Shown here one piece after another: positions 34,703 through 43,717 of a stretch of DNA of 64,000 nt. The notes beneath the pieces are model-generated. The model was not told the DNA's origin, ran no database searches, and saw nothing but the letters and a program-made list of their open reading frames with translations. The stretch is taken from NCBI GenBank assembly GCA_025698865.1, contig JAILWQ010000001.1, forward strand, positions 868,001 through 932,000. The letters run 5' to 3'. The stretch comes from Erythrobacter sp. GTDB lineage: Bacteria > Pseudomonadota > Alphaproteobacteria > Sphingomonadales > Sphingomonadaceae. Position 1 is the stretch's first letter; each line of letters opens with the position of its first letter. The position numbers and the translations under genes were made by a program.

Positions 34703-36309
34703 GGCTACCGCTTCGTGTTGTTCGGACGGCGATGTGGCGGTGCCTGATTGATCAAGGCGCACGCCTCCACCGGCGTTTTTCACCGCGGCAGGAGCAATGG
34801 GCTTTTCGAGGTTGATGGACTGGGGCTCAGGGGTTCGGCGGCACCGCCGCTCTTGCTATGTGGGCGCTGGTCGCAGACTGGTGGTGATGGCCTTGAACAC
34901 ACCGGCATCCGGGCAAGCCGAAGCGAAGGCGACGCGGATACGCGTGGCGGTTTCGATGACGCGGGCAGCGACCTTGAGCAGGCGCAGGCGCAGCGTGGCG
35001 AACTCGGCGGTGGCGAGTGCGGTGGCTCTTGGGATTTCCTGCTGGATTCGCCACAGGAGCCAGTATGCGGCGGTGTGCAGGATGAGGCGCATCTGGTTGG
35101 CGCCCGCCGAGCGGCACGAGGTGCGGTCGCTGGCGAGCTGGCTCTTGTGGCGCTTGATCAGGTTCTCGGCCTGACCGCGGGCGCAGTACAGCGTGTCGTA
35201 GATGTGCTCGGCCGAGCCTTCGGTCAGCGAGGTGACGACATAGCGAATGTCCATGCCCAGCGTGCTGGCCTCAATCCGGGCGACAACGCGGCGCTGGCAT
35301 TTCCAGCTTTTGGCGCCGTAGCGGGTCTCGGCATAGCCTCGCAGGACCGGATATTGGCGCTGAGCCCGTTTAACCGCGCAGGCATCGGCGGCAACGACGA
35401 TTTCGGGATCGGCACGCAGCACGGCGTTGGTCGGCAGACCAAATACGTAATCGACGCCGGTCGCCTCGCACAACGTCATGACCTCGGGCCGCCCATAGTG
35501 CCCGTCGCCGCGGATGGTGATGTGGGTATCGGGCCAGTGCCGCCGAAGATGGCGCACCAGGCGCCGAATGTGTCCGGCAGCCTCGGCGCCCGACGGTGTC
35601 TTGCCGGCGCGCAGCAGCATTGCCACCGGCCGACCGGTGGCGGTGTCGTAGACATGAATCGGCAGGAAGCAGCGCTCCCCGTGATGACCGTTCCAGAACG
35701 AGAGTTGCTGATAGCCGTGCACGACATCACAGGTGTCATCGATATCCAGCGTCACCGCCGCCGGCGCGGCGGGATAGCTGGCGCAGTAGATGTCGATCAT
35801 CGCGGCCATCATCCTGGCCAACTCGCGCGTAGTCGGCGCATTTTCCCACCGGCTCATGGTCGGTTGGCTCGCAAGCCCCACGCCCGATCCCGGCAGCTTG
35901 CCCAGCGCCAGGCGGAAGCCCGGATCGTCGCGCAGAGCGTCGAGATCATCGGCGTCCTCATAGCCACAGCTGATCGCAAAGATGCGGGCGCGCAGGATAT
36001 CGTCGAGGTGATGCACCACTCTGCCCGGGTCACGCGGATCGGAAATGCAGGCTGCAAGCCGCTGGCAGATCCCCATCGCTCGTTCGGCCTGTGCCAGCAG
36101 CAACACGCCGCCATCCGAGGTAAGCCGGCCGCCGTCGAAAGCGGCTGTGACTTTCTTGCGGCCGACTGCTGGGAATCCAAATGCGCTTGCGATATCGTTG
36201 TTCATGCGGGGGTGACCTGTGGCATTTTCTGCCCTGCGGCAGGTTCGGCTTAGACACCCAGTTCCTAATTCAGATCAGAGGCTTAGGCCACTCCCGCTAA
36301 CCCTTTAGG
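34692..36309 (-). mobile_element. IS1380-family insertion sequence (ends approximate)
   Basis: About 1.62 kb, in the IS1380-family size range, containing one transposase gene. Ends were placed where neighbouring coding frames resume: CCTA at 34692-34695 on the left and the complement of CCTA (TAGG) at 36306-36309 on the right; family members often begin with CCT. Beyond four bases the terminal repeats match poorly, so exact ends are uncertain. No matching target-site duplication was seen, in keeping with different genes on each side. Noncoding stretches 34703-34855 and 36206-36309 hold no other feature. Confidence 0.7.
34856..36205 (-). CDS. IS1380-family transposase
   Basis: 449 residues, full length for the family. 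The N-terminal SDGGVLLLAQAERAMG segment, the catalytic TLDIDDTCDVVHGYQQ (first acidic residues of the DDE triad), the DGHYGRPEVM block and the ENLIKRHKSQLASDRTSC region near residue 380 are all characteristic of IS1380/DDE_Tnp_1 transposases. No frameshift or internal stop is seen, so the element may still be active. The start ATG at 36205 is followed by NNDIASAFGFP. Transposition would move the whole 1.6-kb element. Confidence 0.93.
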   Translation of the reverse strand: MNNDIASAFGFPAVGRKKVTAAFDGGRLTSDGGVLLLAQAERAMGICQRLAACISDPRDPGRVVHHLDDILRARIFAISCGYEDADDLDALRDDPGFRLALGKLPGSGVGLASQPTMSRWENAPTTRELARMMAAMIDIYCASYPAAPAAVTLDIDDTCDVVHGYQQLSFWNGHHGERCFLPIHVYDTATGRPVAMLLRAGKTPSGAEAAGHIRRLVRHLRRHWPDTHITIRGDGHYGRPEVMTLCEATGVDYVFGLPTNAVLRADPEIVVAADACAVKRAQRQYPVLRGYAETRYGAKSWKCQRRVVARIEASTLGMDIRYVVTSLTEGSAEHIYDTLYCARGQAENLIKRHKSQLASDRTSCRSAGANQMRLILHTAAYWLLWRIQQEIPRATALATAEFATLRLRLLKVAARVIETATRIRVAFASACPDAGVFKAITTSLRPAPT

Positions 36310-37523
36310 ACCGGTTTGGTGAATACGACGGGCTCACCGCCTGGATGCTCGCCAACGATCTGTCGCCGGTCGCCACGGCCGACACGGCACGGGATTTTGC
36401 CGGCATCGCGAGCGGGGTCGATGCGGCCTTCGTCTCGCTGTATTTTTCCATCACCCTGATCGTGCTGAGCCTTGCCGCCGGCAATCTCGGCGTCCGGCTG
36501 ATCGACCGCTGGCTGACGAAGCGTCTGGTCCGCGTGTCGATCTCCGGGCTCAGCTTCAGCCTGATCGTCAGCCTGATGGCTATGCTCTCGGTCGATCCCG
36601 ATGCGGAGCTTGCCGACACCCCGCTCGGCCTGATCGCGGTGGTGATGGCCTTGCAGGCGGTGAATATCGCCATGCTCGCCGTCTCGCTGCACGATCTCGG
36701 GCGGACCATGTTCATCGACACCTCGATCGACCGGCTGGCAAAGGATGCCAGGACCACCCCGGTGCAGGTGATCGGTCGCCCTGCGGCCGAAATCGAGTTC
36801 CGCCAGACCCTGCGCGCCTCGCGGGCCGGCTATGTCGAGGGCAACGACCTCTCGGACGCCCGCAAGCGCCTCCGCGATCATCCGGGGGTGGTCCGGTTCT
36901 GCGCCGCGCCGGGCCAGCATGTTCTGGAAGGCCAGCCGCTGGTCGTGCTGGAGAATGCGTTCGACGAACCGGACGCCATCCTGCGCTGCGTGCCCATCGG
37001 TCCGTACCGATCCGACAGTCAGGGGACCGTGTTCCAGGTTCGCCTGCTGGTCGAGATCGCCGCCCGCGCGCTCTCGCCCGCGGTCAACGATTTCTACACC
37101 GCGATCGCCGCCGCCGACAATCTGGCCGTCGCGATGGCCGATCACGCGAGCATCTGGGTGTCCGCCGACCGCGTCACCGTGTTGAACGAGGAACCGCGTT
37201 TCGAATTGCCGGGACAGGATTTCCGGGGCCTGTTCCAGGACCCGATGAACGCCTTCCGGCAGGCCGCATGCGATTACCCCTCGGTCACCATCCGCATGAT
37301 CAATAATTACAAGCGGCTGATCGTCTCGCTGCACGAGGGCGGCGATTTCGATCCCGATCACGCCCGTTTCCTCGGCCGGCTGGCGCGCGAGCTGCGGGAC
37401 CATGCCGCCGAAGTCACCGAATATGATGGCGATCGCCGCGAGATCGGGAAAAGCTATCAGGAACTGGAGGCCGTTCTCGATAGTCTGACGGGTTCGGCAG
37501 CCGATCGAGTTGCCGCCGATTGA
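36310..37523 (+). pseudogene. DUF2254 membrane protein lacking its N-terminus (cut by the IS)
   Basis: The coding frame resumes right after the IS as DRFGEYDGLTAW, in register with a conserved LDR segment at residue 39 of the intact paralogue downstream; about 38 N-terminal residues including the first transmembrane helix are missing. An in-frame TAG at 36306-36308 belongs to the IS end. A remaining ATG at 36345 could still give a 392-residue product with helices around 30-50, 60-80 and 90-115 and the large soluble C-terminal domain. Whether it is expressed is unknown; the native promoter has been removed. Listed as broken because a conserved part is lost. Confidence 0.75.
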
Positions 37524-37581
37524 GTTGCCATAACGCCCAAAGCCTGAAACGAGCGGCGGGGCGCTCGAAAACTGGGGGTAG

Positions 37582-38907
37582 ATGATGGTCGGACGGCTTC
37601 AGAAAGCCTGGCGTGACGTCAATGCGAGTTACTGGTTCTTTCCCGCCCTGTTCTCGCTGCTGGCGCTCTTGCTCGCCAGCGGGACGCTGTGGCTCGATCG
37701 CAACGGTTTCGCCGACGTCCTGAACGAGATTACCTGGCTGCAACCGGCGCGGCCGGACGGGGCGAGCAACATGCTCTCCGTGATCGCGGCTGCGATGATC
37801 GGTGTCGCCTCGACCGTGTTCTCGATCACCATCGCCGCGGTCGCCTATGCCAGCGGCAATTACGGGCCGCGCCTGCTGACCAATTTCATGGAGGACCGGG
37901 GCAACCAGCTCAGCCTCGCCAGCTTCATCGGCACCTTCGTCTACGCGATTACCGTGCTGCGCACCGTGCGCCTGTCGGACGAGGCGCCGGCCAGTGCGGA
38001 GAACGCGGCAGCGACCTATCTGCCCGGCTTCGTGCCGCAACTGTCCCTTCTGGTCGCTTTCGCTCTGATGGGAATATCGGTGGCGGTGCTGGTCTATTTC
38101 CTCAACCACATTCCCGCCTCGATCCGGATCAACACGGTGCTGAAAGGCATCGGATCGCGCCTGCTCGAGGAAATCGAGGAGAGTTTTCCGGACGAGAACG
38201 ACGGAACGCGCGCAGGGTCCGCGCCCGAGGGAACGCCGGTCCTGGCGAGCGAGACGGGCTATGTGCAGATCATCAATTTCGAGCGGCTGGAAAAGATCGC
38301 CCGGCGCGAGAACGGGGTGCTGAAGCTCAATGTCAGGACCGGCGATTTCTTCCATCCCGACGTCGTCATCGGGTTCTGGACCGACATGGACACGTTCGAG
38401 GACCTGCCCGACGGCGAGGTCCGCGACTGTTTCACTCTCGGCAACATGCGCACGCCCACGCAGGATCTGCAATTCCTGATCGACGAGCTAGTCGAGATCG
38501 GGCTGCGCGCCCTGTCGCCCGGGATCAACGACCCCTTCACCGCGGTCACCGCGATCCACTGGCTCGGCGCTGCGACCGCCGAGCTCGGGCGCCGCAAGCT
38601 GGTGCGGACCTTCGCGCGCAAGGGCGAGAAACCGCATGTCGCGCCGCTCGAGGACAGTTTCGAGCATTTCGTGACGCGCGGCTTCGGCTCGATGCGGGGC
38701 AGCGTGGCGACGAGCCGCATCGCGACGCTCATCGCGTTCGAAGCGCTGGTCGACGCCTCGACCACGCTCGACGACGAGACGCGCCGCAAGGTCCTCCACG
38801 ACGAGGGCGTGCGGTTGGTCGAGCAGGCGCGCGAGCATCTGGTCGGCCCCGAGCTCCACGCGGTCGAGGCACGCTACCAGAGCTTCCTCGGCCAGATCGC
38901 CCGCTGA
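37582..38907 (+). CDS. DUF2254 family membrane protein, intact paralogue
   Basis: 441 residues. Four hydrophobic helices are visible at about 18-37, 68-90, 112-130 and 148-170, with the family motifs SYWFFPALFSLL at the start, STVFSITIAAVAYASGNYGPRLLTNFM, and DRGNQLSLASFIGTFVYA. The C-terminal ~260 residues are soluble; LVEIGLRALSPGINDPFTAV is a conserved block shared with the truncated upstream paralogue (LVEIAARALSPAVNDFYTAI). Function of DUF2254 is unknown. Double ATG at 37582. The two genes are probably an old tandem duplication, 58 bases apart. Confidence 0.88.
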   Translation: MMVGRLQKAWRDVNASYWFFPALFSLLALLLASGTLWLDRNGFADVLNEITWLQPARPDGASNMLSVIAAAMIGVASTVFSITIAAVAYASGNYGPRLLTNFMEDRGNQLSLASFIGTFVYAITVLRTVRLSDEAPASAENAAATYLPGFVPQLSLLVAFALMGISVAVLVYFLNHIPASIRINTVLKGIGSRLLEEIEESFPDENDGTRAGSAPEGTPVLASETGYVQIINFERLEKIARRENGVLKLNVRTGDFFHPDVVIGFWTDMDTFEDLPDGEVRDCFTLGNMRTPTQDLQFLIDELVEIGLRALSPGINDPFTAVTAIHWLGAATAELGRRKLVRTFARKGEKPHVAPLEDSFEHFVTRGFGSMRGSVATSRIATLIAFEALVDASTTLDDETRRKVLHDEGVRLVEQAREHLVGPELHAVEARYQSFLGQIAR

Positions 38908-38919
38908 GATCGTCGCCCG

Positions 38920-39873
38920 CTAGGCCGCCTTTCTCTCGGACGTCTTCGCCAGCACCAGAGCGGCGCCGACGAGGACCATGCCCAGCACATCCATCGGCGC
39001 GAGCGTCTCCCCGAAGGCAAGCCACCCGATGGTCGCCGCGATGGCCGGTTGGGTCAAAAGAGCGAGGCCGATCACCAGAGCGGAGAAATGGCGCAGCGAG
39101 AAGACCAGCAGCCCCTGCCCGACCACTTGGCTCGAGAGGGCGAGGACGATCACCGGAGTCCAGTCGGTCGGCCAGAGCGGTTCCCCCAACTGCCAGGCGA
39201 TCCCGAGCAGCACCGGTGAGGCCGAGAGGCAGACGAGCAGCAGCACGCTCCACTGCCCGATCCGCGCCCGCGCGCGCTGGGCCGGCAACAGGTAGAACAC
39301 GTAACAGAACCCCGCGAACAGGCAGAACAGGTCGCCGAGCGCGGTCGCGGTCGAAATCTCGAGGCTGCGCCCCACCAGGATCGCCGCTCCGCCCAGCGCC
39401 GCCGCGATCCCGAGCAGTTCGCGTCTTTTGGGAGGACGGCCGAGCGCGAACAGTCCCCAGATCATCAGGATGATGCTGCCCGAATTGCCGAACAGGGTGG
39501 CGTTGCCGAGACGGGTGCGTTCGATCCCGAAATGCCAGCTCGCCAGATCGAGCGCGAAGAAAATGCCCGCGACCACGCACAGCACGGCAAGGCGCAGGTC
39601 GGGACGCACCGCGCCCCCGCCGTCGCCGCCCTCGCGCCGGTGCTGGAACCAGGCCAGCAGGCCGATCAGCGGAATCGGGAGGAACAGCCGCCAGAATCCG
39701 GCGCTGACCGGGCCGGTATCGGCCAGCCGCACCAGCCACGGCCCGAAGGCGAGCGCCACGTTCCCGCCGAGCAATGCGGCAAGGTGCCATGGGCTGGACG
39801 CGGGGCTGGACACGGGGCCGGGCTCGGGGCCAGACAAAGCGGCCGGTTCAGGTGGGGCGGTTGTTTTCGCCAT
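38920..39873 (-). CDS. EamA/DMT-superfamily transporter
   Basis: 317 residues from ATG 39873 (a GTG three codons upstream is the alternative). Ten hydrophobic helices in two similar halves of five, the EamA duplication, are visible; the first half ends near GRPPKRRELLGIAAALGGAAIL and the second near TIGWLAFGETLAPMDVLGMVLVGAAL, each with the family's GE(x)L-type loop. The substrate is unknown (the family exports amino acids, nucleosides or metabolites). A purine-rich AGGTGG precedes the start. It is convergent with the DUF2254 gene (12 bases) and divergent from the Old Yellow Enzyme gene. Confidence 0.88.
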   Translation of the reverse strand: MAKTTAPPEPAALSGPEPGPVSSPASSPWHLAALLGGNVALAFGPWLVRLADTGPVSAGFWRLFLPIPLIGLLAWFQHRREGGDGGGAVRPDLRLAVLCVVAGIFFALDLASWHFGIERTRLGNATLFGNSGSIILMIWGLFALGRPPKRRELLGIAAALGGAAILVGRSLEISTATALGDLFCLFAGFCYVFYLLPAQRARARIGQWSVLLLVCLSASPVLLGIAWQLGEPLWPTDWTPVIVLALSSQVVGQGLLVFSLRHFSALVIGLALLTQPAIAATIGWLAFGETLAPMDVLGMVLVGAALVLAKTSERKAA

Positions 39874-39931
39874 CGACGCCACCTAGCTGGCCATGCGGGC
39901 CGCGCCAGAAAAAAGGACCTCGCGACAACCA

Positions 39932-41020
39932 ATGCACGATATTCTCTACAAGCCGCTCTCGATGGGCGCGATCGAGGCGGCGAACCGCATCTTCATGGCG
40001 CCGCTCACCCGCGGACGTTCGGACCAGCCCGGTTCGGTCCCCAATGACATGATGACGACCTATTACCGCCAGCGCGCCTCGGCCGGGCTGATCATCACCG
40101 AAGCGACCGGCATCAGCGTGGAAGGCCTCGGCTGGCCGGCCGCACCGGGCATCTGGAGCGAGGAACAGGTCGAGGGCTGGAAGCAGGTGACCAGAGCGGT
40201 CCATGGCGAGGGCGGTCAGATCGTCCTGCAGATGTGGCACATGGGGCGGCTGGTCCACCCCGACTTCCTCGGCGGCGACAGCCCCGTCTCGGCCAGCGCG
40301 ACGACCGCGCCGGGCCACGCGCACACCTTCGAGGGGCGCAAGGATTACGAGCAGGCCCGCGCGCTCGGCACCGACGAGATCGGCCGCGTGGTCGAGGATT
40401 ACCGCAAGGCCGCGGCCAATGCGAAGGCCGCCGGCTTCGACGGCGTGCAGCTCCACGGCGCGAATGGCTATCTGGTCGACCAGTTCCTGCGCGACAGCAC
40501 CAATCTGCGCGAGGACGAATATGGCGGCTCGCCCGAGAACCGCGCGCGCTTCCTGCGCGAAGTGTCCGAAGCGCTCGTCTCGGTCTGGGGCGCGGACCGC
40601 GTGGGCGTGCGGCTCTCGCCCAATGGCCAGACCCAAGGCTGCGACGACAGCAACCCGCCCGCGACTTTCGGCGCGGCCGCCAGAGTGGTCGAGGATCTCG
40701 GCCTCGCCTTCCTCGAACTGCGCGAGCCGGGGCCGGAGGGCACCTTCGGCAACACCGATGTGCCCAAGCAAAGCCCGATGATCCGCGACATCTACTCGGG
40801 CGCGCTGATCCTCAATTCCGATTACTCGGCCGAGGATGCCGCCAAGGACATCGAGGCGGGGCGCTGCGATGCGGTGAGCTGGGGGCGCGATTTCATCTCG
40901 AACCCGGACCTTCCCGAACGCATCCGCACCGGCGCCGAACTCGCGCCCAACGTCGACGTGCCGGCAAGCTGGTACGGCCGCGGGCCGGAAGGCTATATCG
41001 ACTACCCGAAAATGGACTGA
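39932..41020 (+). CDS. Old Yellow Enzyme family alkene/nitroester reductase (NemA-like)
   Basis: 362 residues from ATG 39932, which follows AAAAGGACC; the frame extends 13 codons further upstream without conserved content. The FMN barrel starts with NRIFMAPLTRGR; LHGANGYLVDQFLRDSTNLR and DEYGGSPENRARF are the signature active-site blocks of OYE enzymes, and LQMWHMGR contains the aromatic/basic substrate pocket. These flavoenzymes use NADPH to reduce electrophilic C=C bonds and nitro compounds such as N-ethylmaleimide. A hairpin terminator follows directly, so it is a single-gene unit. Confidence 0.92.
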   Translation: MHDILYKPLSMGAIEAANRIFMAPLTRGRSDQPGSVPNDMMTTYYRQRASAGLIITEATGISVEGLGWPAAPGIWSEEQVEGWKQVTRAVHGEGGQIVLQMWHMGRLVHPDFLGGDSPVSASATTAPGHAHTFEGRKDYEQARALGTDEIGRVVEDYRKAAANAKAAGFDGVQLHGANGYLVDQFLRDSTNLREDEYGGSPENRARFLREVSEALVSVWGADRVGVRLSPNGQTQGCDDSNPPATFGAAARVVEDLGLAFLELREPGPEGTFGNTDVPKQSPMIRDIYSGALILNSDYSAEDAAKDIEAGRCDAVSWGRDFISNPDLPERIRTGAELAPNVDVPASWYGRGPEGYIDYPKMD

Positions 41021-41028
41021 TCCGGTGC

Positions 41029-41060
41029 GCCCTCCGGCCGTTGCGCCGGAGGGTGTTATT
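41029..41060 (+). terminator. rho-independent terminator after the Old Yellow Enzyme gene
   Basis: CCCTCCGGC (41030-41038) pairs perfectly with GCCGGAGGG (41045-41053) around a six-base loop and is followed by TGTTATT. It begins ten bases after the OYE stop. The T run is short, so efficiency may be moderate; it could also serve the minus-strand lipoprotein gene whose stop is 11 bases further on. Confidence 0.75.
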
Positions 41061-41070
41061 GCCCTCGGGG

Positions 41071-41385
41071 CTACTCGGCCTCGGGGTCCGGCTGGGCGGC
41101 GGTTTCCTCGCCTGCTTCGGCAGATTCCTCGGCCGCGTCGGCTTCGGCCGGTACGGCCGCCGCTGCTTCGTCGCCGGGATCATCCGCGCCGTCCGAGCCC
41201 GCGCCGGTCCGGAGAGGGGGCGATTGCGAGCGCAGAGTGTCGAGCGGGATCATGTCATCGTTGATCGTCCCGCCGAGCACCTGACCCTCGGCTCCGGCCC
41301 CTGCGCGCGTCTCGTCAACCGGCGCCTCGTCCTGACAGGCGGCGAGAACCAGAAGCGGCGCGACGAGAGCCCAACGGCGGTTCAT
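41071..41385 (-). CDS. small acidic lipoprotein of unknown function
   Basis: 104 residues. A lipoprotein signal peptide ([15 protein letters not shown]) puts lipidated Cys17 after the lipobox LAAC. The mature part is almost entirely Ala, Glu, Asp, Gly and Pro with no predicted fold, especially the C-terminal 50 residues. No family is recognised. ATG 41385 overlaps the lipB stop as ATGA on the minus strand, so it is the second gene of a lipB operon. An upstream in-frame TTG is a poorer start. Possible periplasmic tether or spacer; that is guesswork. Confidence 0.75.
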   Translation of the reverse strand: MNRRWALVAPLLVLAACQDEAPVDETRAGAGAEGQVLGGTINDDMIPLDTLRSQSPPLRTGAGSDGADDPGDEAAAAVPAEADAAEESAEAGEETAAQPDPEAE

Positions 41386-42053
41386 GGCAGTGCGCAATCC
41401 TTCCCTTCGAGCGCGGCGAGAAAATCGCCGAGCCGGGCGAGCAATGCCTCATCGAAGGCGCGGGGCGCAACCTCGAAACCGAGATCGGCGAGGCTGGTCA
41501 CGCCGAACTCCTCGATACCGCACGGCACGATTCCGCCGAAATGCGACAGATCCGGGGCCAGATTGACCGAAAATCCGTGCATCGTCACCCAGCGCCGCAC
41601 GCGCACGCCGATCGCGCCGATCTTGGCCTCCCCGCCCTCGCGGGTCCGCGTCCAGATGCCGATCCGCCCTGCCGCGCGAAACGCCTCCAGCCCGAGATCG
41701 CCGAGCGTCGCGATCACCCAGCCTTCCAGCGAATGGACGAAGCAGCGCACGTCGCGGCCGCGCGACTTGAGATCGAGCATGACGTAGCCGACCCGCTGGC
41801 CGGGACCGTGATAGGTGTAGCGCCCGCCCCGCCCGGCCTCGACCACCTCGAAACGCGGATCGAGCAGTTCGGCCCCGTCGGCGCTGGTCCCGGCGGTGTA
41901 GACCGGCGGATGTTCGAGCAGCCAGACCATCTCGCGCGCCTCGCCCGCGGCGATCGCGGCGTTGCGCGCTTCCATCTCGGCAAGCGCGGCGCGGTAGGGC
42001 ACCTGCCCCGGCTCGCGGCGAATCTCGACGTTTTCGGGTGACGGGCGGTCCAT
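41382..42053 (-). CDS. lipB: lipoyl(octanoyl) transferase LipB
   Basis: 223 residues from ATG 42053. The motif [12 protein letters not shown] at 75-86 and the acyl-enzyme cysteine Cys178 in [14 protein letters not shown], together with Lys144 ([17 protein letters not shown]), define LipB. It moves an octanoyl group from acyl-carrier protein to lipoate-dependent enzyme domains, after which LipA adds sulfur. The frame remains open for 86 codons upstream over the divergent gene without similarity. Its stop is coupled to a small lipoprotein gene. Divergent membrane-protein gene starts 64 bases away. Confidence 0.95.
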   Translation of the reverse strand: MDRPSPENVEIRREPGQVPYRAALAEMEARNAAIAAGEAREMVWLLEHPPVYTAGTSADGAELLDPRFEVVEAGRGGRYTYHGPGQRVGYVMLDLKSRGRDVRCFVHSLEGWVIATLGDLGLEAFRAAGRIGIWTRTREGGEAKIGAIGVRVRRWVTMHGFSVNLAPDLSHFGGIVPCGIEEFGVTSLADLGFEVAPRAFDEALLARLGDFLAALEGKDCALP

Positions 42054-42117
42054 GCGCGATTGCGTGGCGACGCCCGGGGCGCTTATCAAGAGGGCAATGA
42101 TGCAGGGAACGCGAAAG

Positions 42118-42948
42118 ATGAAACTCGACCTCAGCGCGGCATGGGAACGCGGCACCGCGTCGATCGGCGCCAACCGGGAAATCGTGCTGGTGCTGGCCGG
42201 CGTGTTCCTGTTCATCCCGTTCTTCGCGATCTTTCTGGTCCTGCTCGGCAGCGGGTTCGACTTCACCGGCAATCCCGACGCCACGCAGGCGGAACAGGCC
42301 TTGCGCTTCACTGCGCTGATCGGCGATTTCCTCGGCCGTTACTGGTGGCTGCTGCTGATCGCCTTCCTCATGCAGGCGGTCGGCTCCCTCGCGATCATTC
42401 GCATCCTCGCCGACCCGGCCAAGCCGACGGTCGGCGATGTCCTGAAGCTCGCGGCCCGGCTGATCGCGACCTTGTTGGCGGCGAACATCCTCACGGGTCT
42501 CGTGGTGCAGCTGCCCACGCTCCTTGCCGGACTGGCGGGCGGCGGCGAGACGGCGGCCGGCGCGGCGATCAATCTGATCGGCCTGCCTTTCATTCTCTAC
42601 CTGTCGATCAAGTTCGTCCTGATCGCGCCCGCCGTCGCGCTGGAAGGACAGGCGAACCCGCTAAAAGCGATCGCGCATTCGTGGCGCGCGACCAAGGGCA
42701 ATTCGCTGCGCATCTTTGCCTTCCTGGTCCTGTTCTACATCGCTGCGCTGGTGCTGTTCCTGGTGCTGTCGCTGGTGTTCGGACTGGTATTCGCGCTGCT
42801 CGGCGCGCGGGGCGAGGAGATCGGATCGGCCGCGTTCTGGGCGTTCTCCCTCACCACCACCTACGTGATCTACTACGCAGTGATCGCGGCGATGTATCGC
42901 CAGCTTTCGGGTGCCCGCCCCTCGGTGCCAACCACAGCGGGCGAGTAG
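42118..42948 (+). CDS. polytopic membrane protein of unknown function
   Basis: 276 residues from ATG 42118, chosen because the helix-forming sequence [12 protein letters not shown] starts there; two earlier in-frame ATGs would overlap the lipB start. About six hydrophobic helices are visible (43-65, 90-110, 125-150, 165-190, 200-230, 235-255 of the shorter form). The central [24 protein letters not shown] resembles the membrane domain of glycerophosphoryl-diester-phosphodiesterase-like and DUF975-type integral proteins; the resemblance is weak and no catalytic residues are seen. Convergent with a methyltransferase gene, 29 bases apart. Confidence 0.65.
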   Translation: MKLDLSAAWERGTASIGANREIVLVLAGVFLFIPFFAIFLVLLGSGFDFTGNPDATQAEQALRFTALIGDFLGRYWWLLLIAFLMQAVGSLAIIRILADPAKPTVGDVLKLAARLIATLLAANILTGLVVQLPTLLAGLAGGGETAAGAAINLIGLPFILYLSIKFVLIAPAVALEGQANPLKAIAHSWRATKGNSLRIFAFLVLFYIAALVLFLVLSLVFGLVFALLGARGEEIGSAAFWAFSLTTTYVIYYAVIAAMYRQLSGARPSVPTTAGE

Positions 42949-42977
42949 GGCGCGGACGAGTAGAAGCGCGGGCGGGC

Positions 42978-43568
42978 CTAGCCCCCTTCCTTCCAGCCCC
43001 AGTAGAGCCGGCAGGGCGGCACGTTGCGCCATTCGAAGCCGGCATCGATCCGGCGGAAATGGCGCGCCATGAAATCGCGCGCCTTGGCCGAAAACTGATA
43101 GACGAGGAATGCGCCGCCCTCGCGGATCACGCGGTGCGTCGCCGCCGCGATCGCCGGGCCGACGCCTTCGGGCAGGGTCGAGAAGGGCAGGCCGGACAGC
43201 ACGTAATCCGCGCCGTCATAGCCATGCGCGCGGACGATCTCCTCGACGTCCGCCGCCGAGCCGAGCACGGCGTGGAAGCGGCTGTCGCGGATCGTGCGCT
43301 TGAGATAGTCGATGAAGAGCGGATTGGTGTCGATCACGATCAGCGCACCGTCGCGGCGCAAGCGGTCGAGCACCGGCTGGCAGAACGTGCCGACACCGGG
43401 GCCGTATTCCACGAACACCTCGCAGCGCTGCCAGTCGACCGGCGCGAGCATCGCCTCGATCGTGTAGCCGGAGGACGGAATGATCGAGCCGACCATCCGG
43501 GGATGCTCGACGAACCCGCGGAAGAAGACCCCCCACTGGCCGAAGAACCGGCTCGCCTTGCGCTTCAT
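42978..43568 (-). CDS. SAM-dependent methyltransferase, phospholipid N-methyltransferase-like
   Basis: 196 residues from ATG 43568. The SAM-binding motif I is VFVEYGPGVGTFCQPVL; motif II-like acidic residue follows in LIVIDTNP, and DYVLSGLPFSTLP is motif IV. The N-terminal FFRGFVEHPRMVGSIIPSS is typical of PmtA-like rRNA-adenine-dimethylase-fold enzymes that methylate phosphatidylethanolamine; the motif LSGLPF is also found in that group. Substrate is inferred, not proven. Frame open upstream for 72 codons without similarity. Divergent from the MFS transporter gene with 149 bases between starts that hold no recognised feature. Confidence 0.75.
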   Translation of the reverse strand: MKRKASRFFGQWGVFFRGFVEHPRMVGSIIPSSGYTIEAMLAPVDWQRCEVFVEYGPGVGTFCQPVLDRLRRDGALIVIDTNPLFIDYLKRTIRDSRFHAVLGSAADVEEIVRAHGYDGADYVLSGLPFSTLPEGVGPAIAAATHRVIREGGAFLVYQFSAKARDFMARHFRRIDAGFEWRNVPPCRLYWGWKEGG

Positions 43569-43717
43569 GTCACCGCGCCGGAGAGCTCGCGCACCGCTGT
43601 TCTCGTTCAAGATGCAACCCTTGCCATTGCGGGAACCGCCCCCGCGAAAGGCGCCCTCGTCGCAGTTTGGGCCGGGCATTGCAAGGTGTGGCGGGCGCGC
43701 GTAGCGCTTCGGGCACG

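Noticed and set aside
34772-36243. Similar sequences near both IS ends (GGC-TTTT-GCGGCAGG at 34772-34792 and 36221-36243) as terminal repeats
   Set aside because: They are in direct rather than inverted orientation and lie well inside the element, so they are not IS termini.
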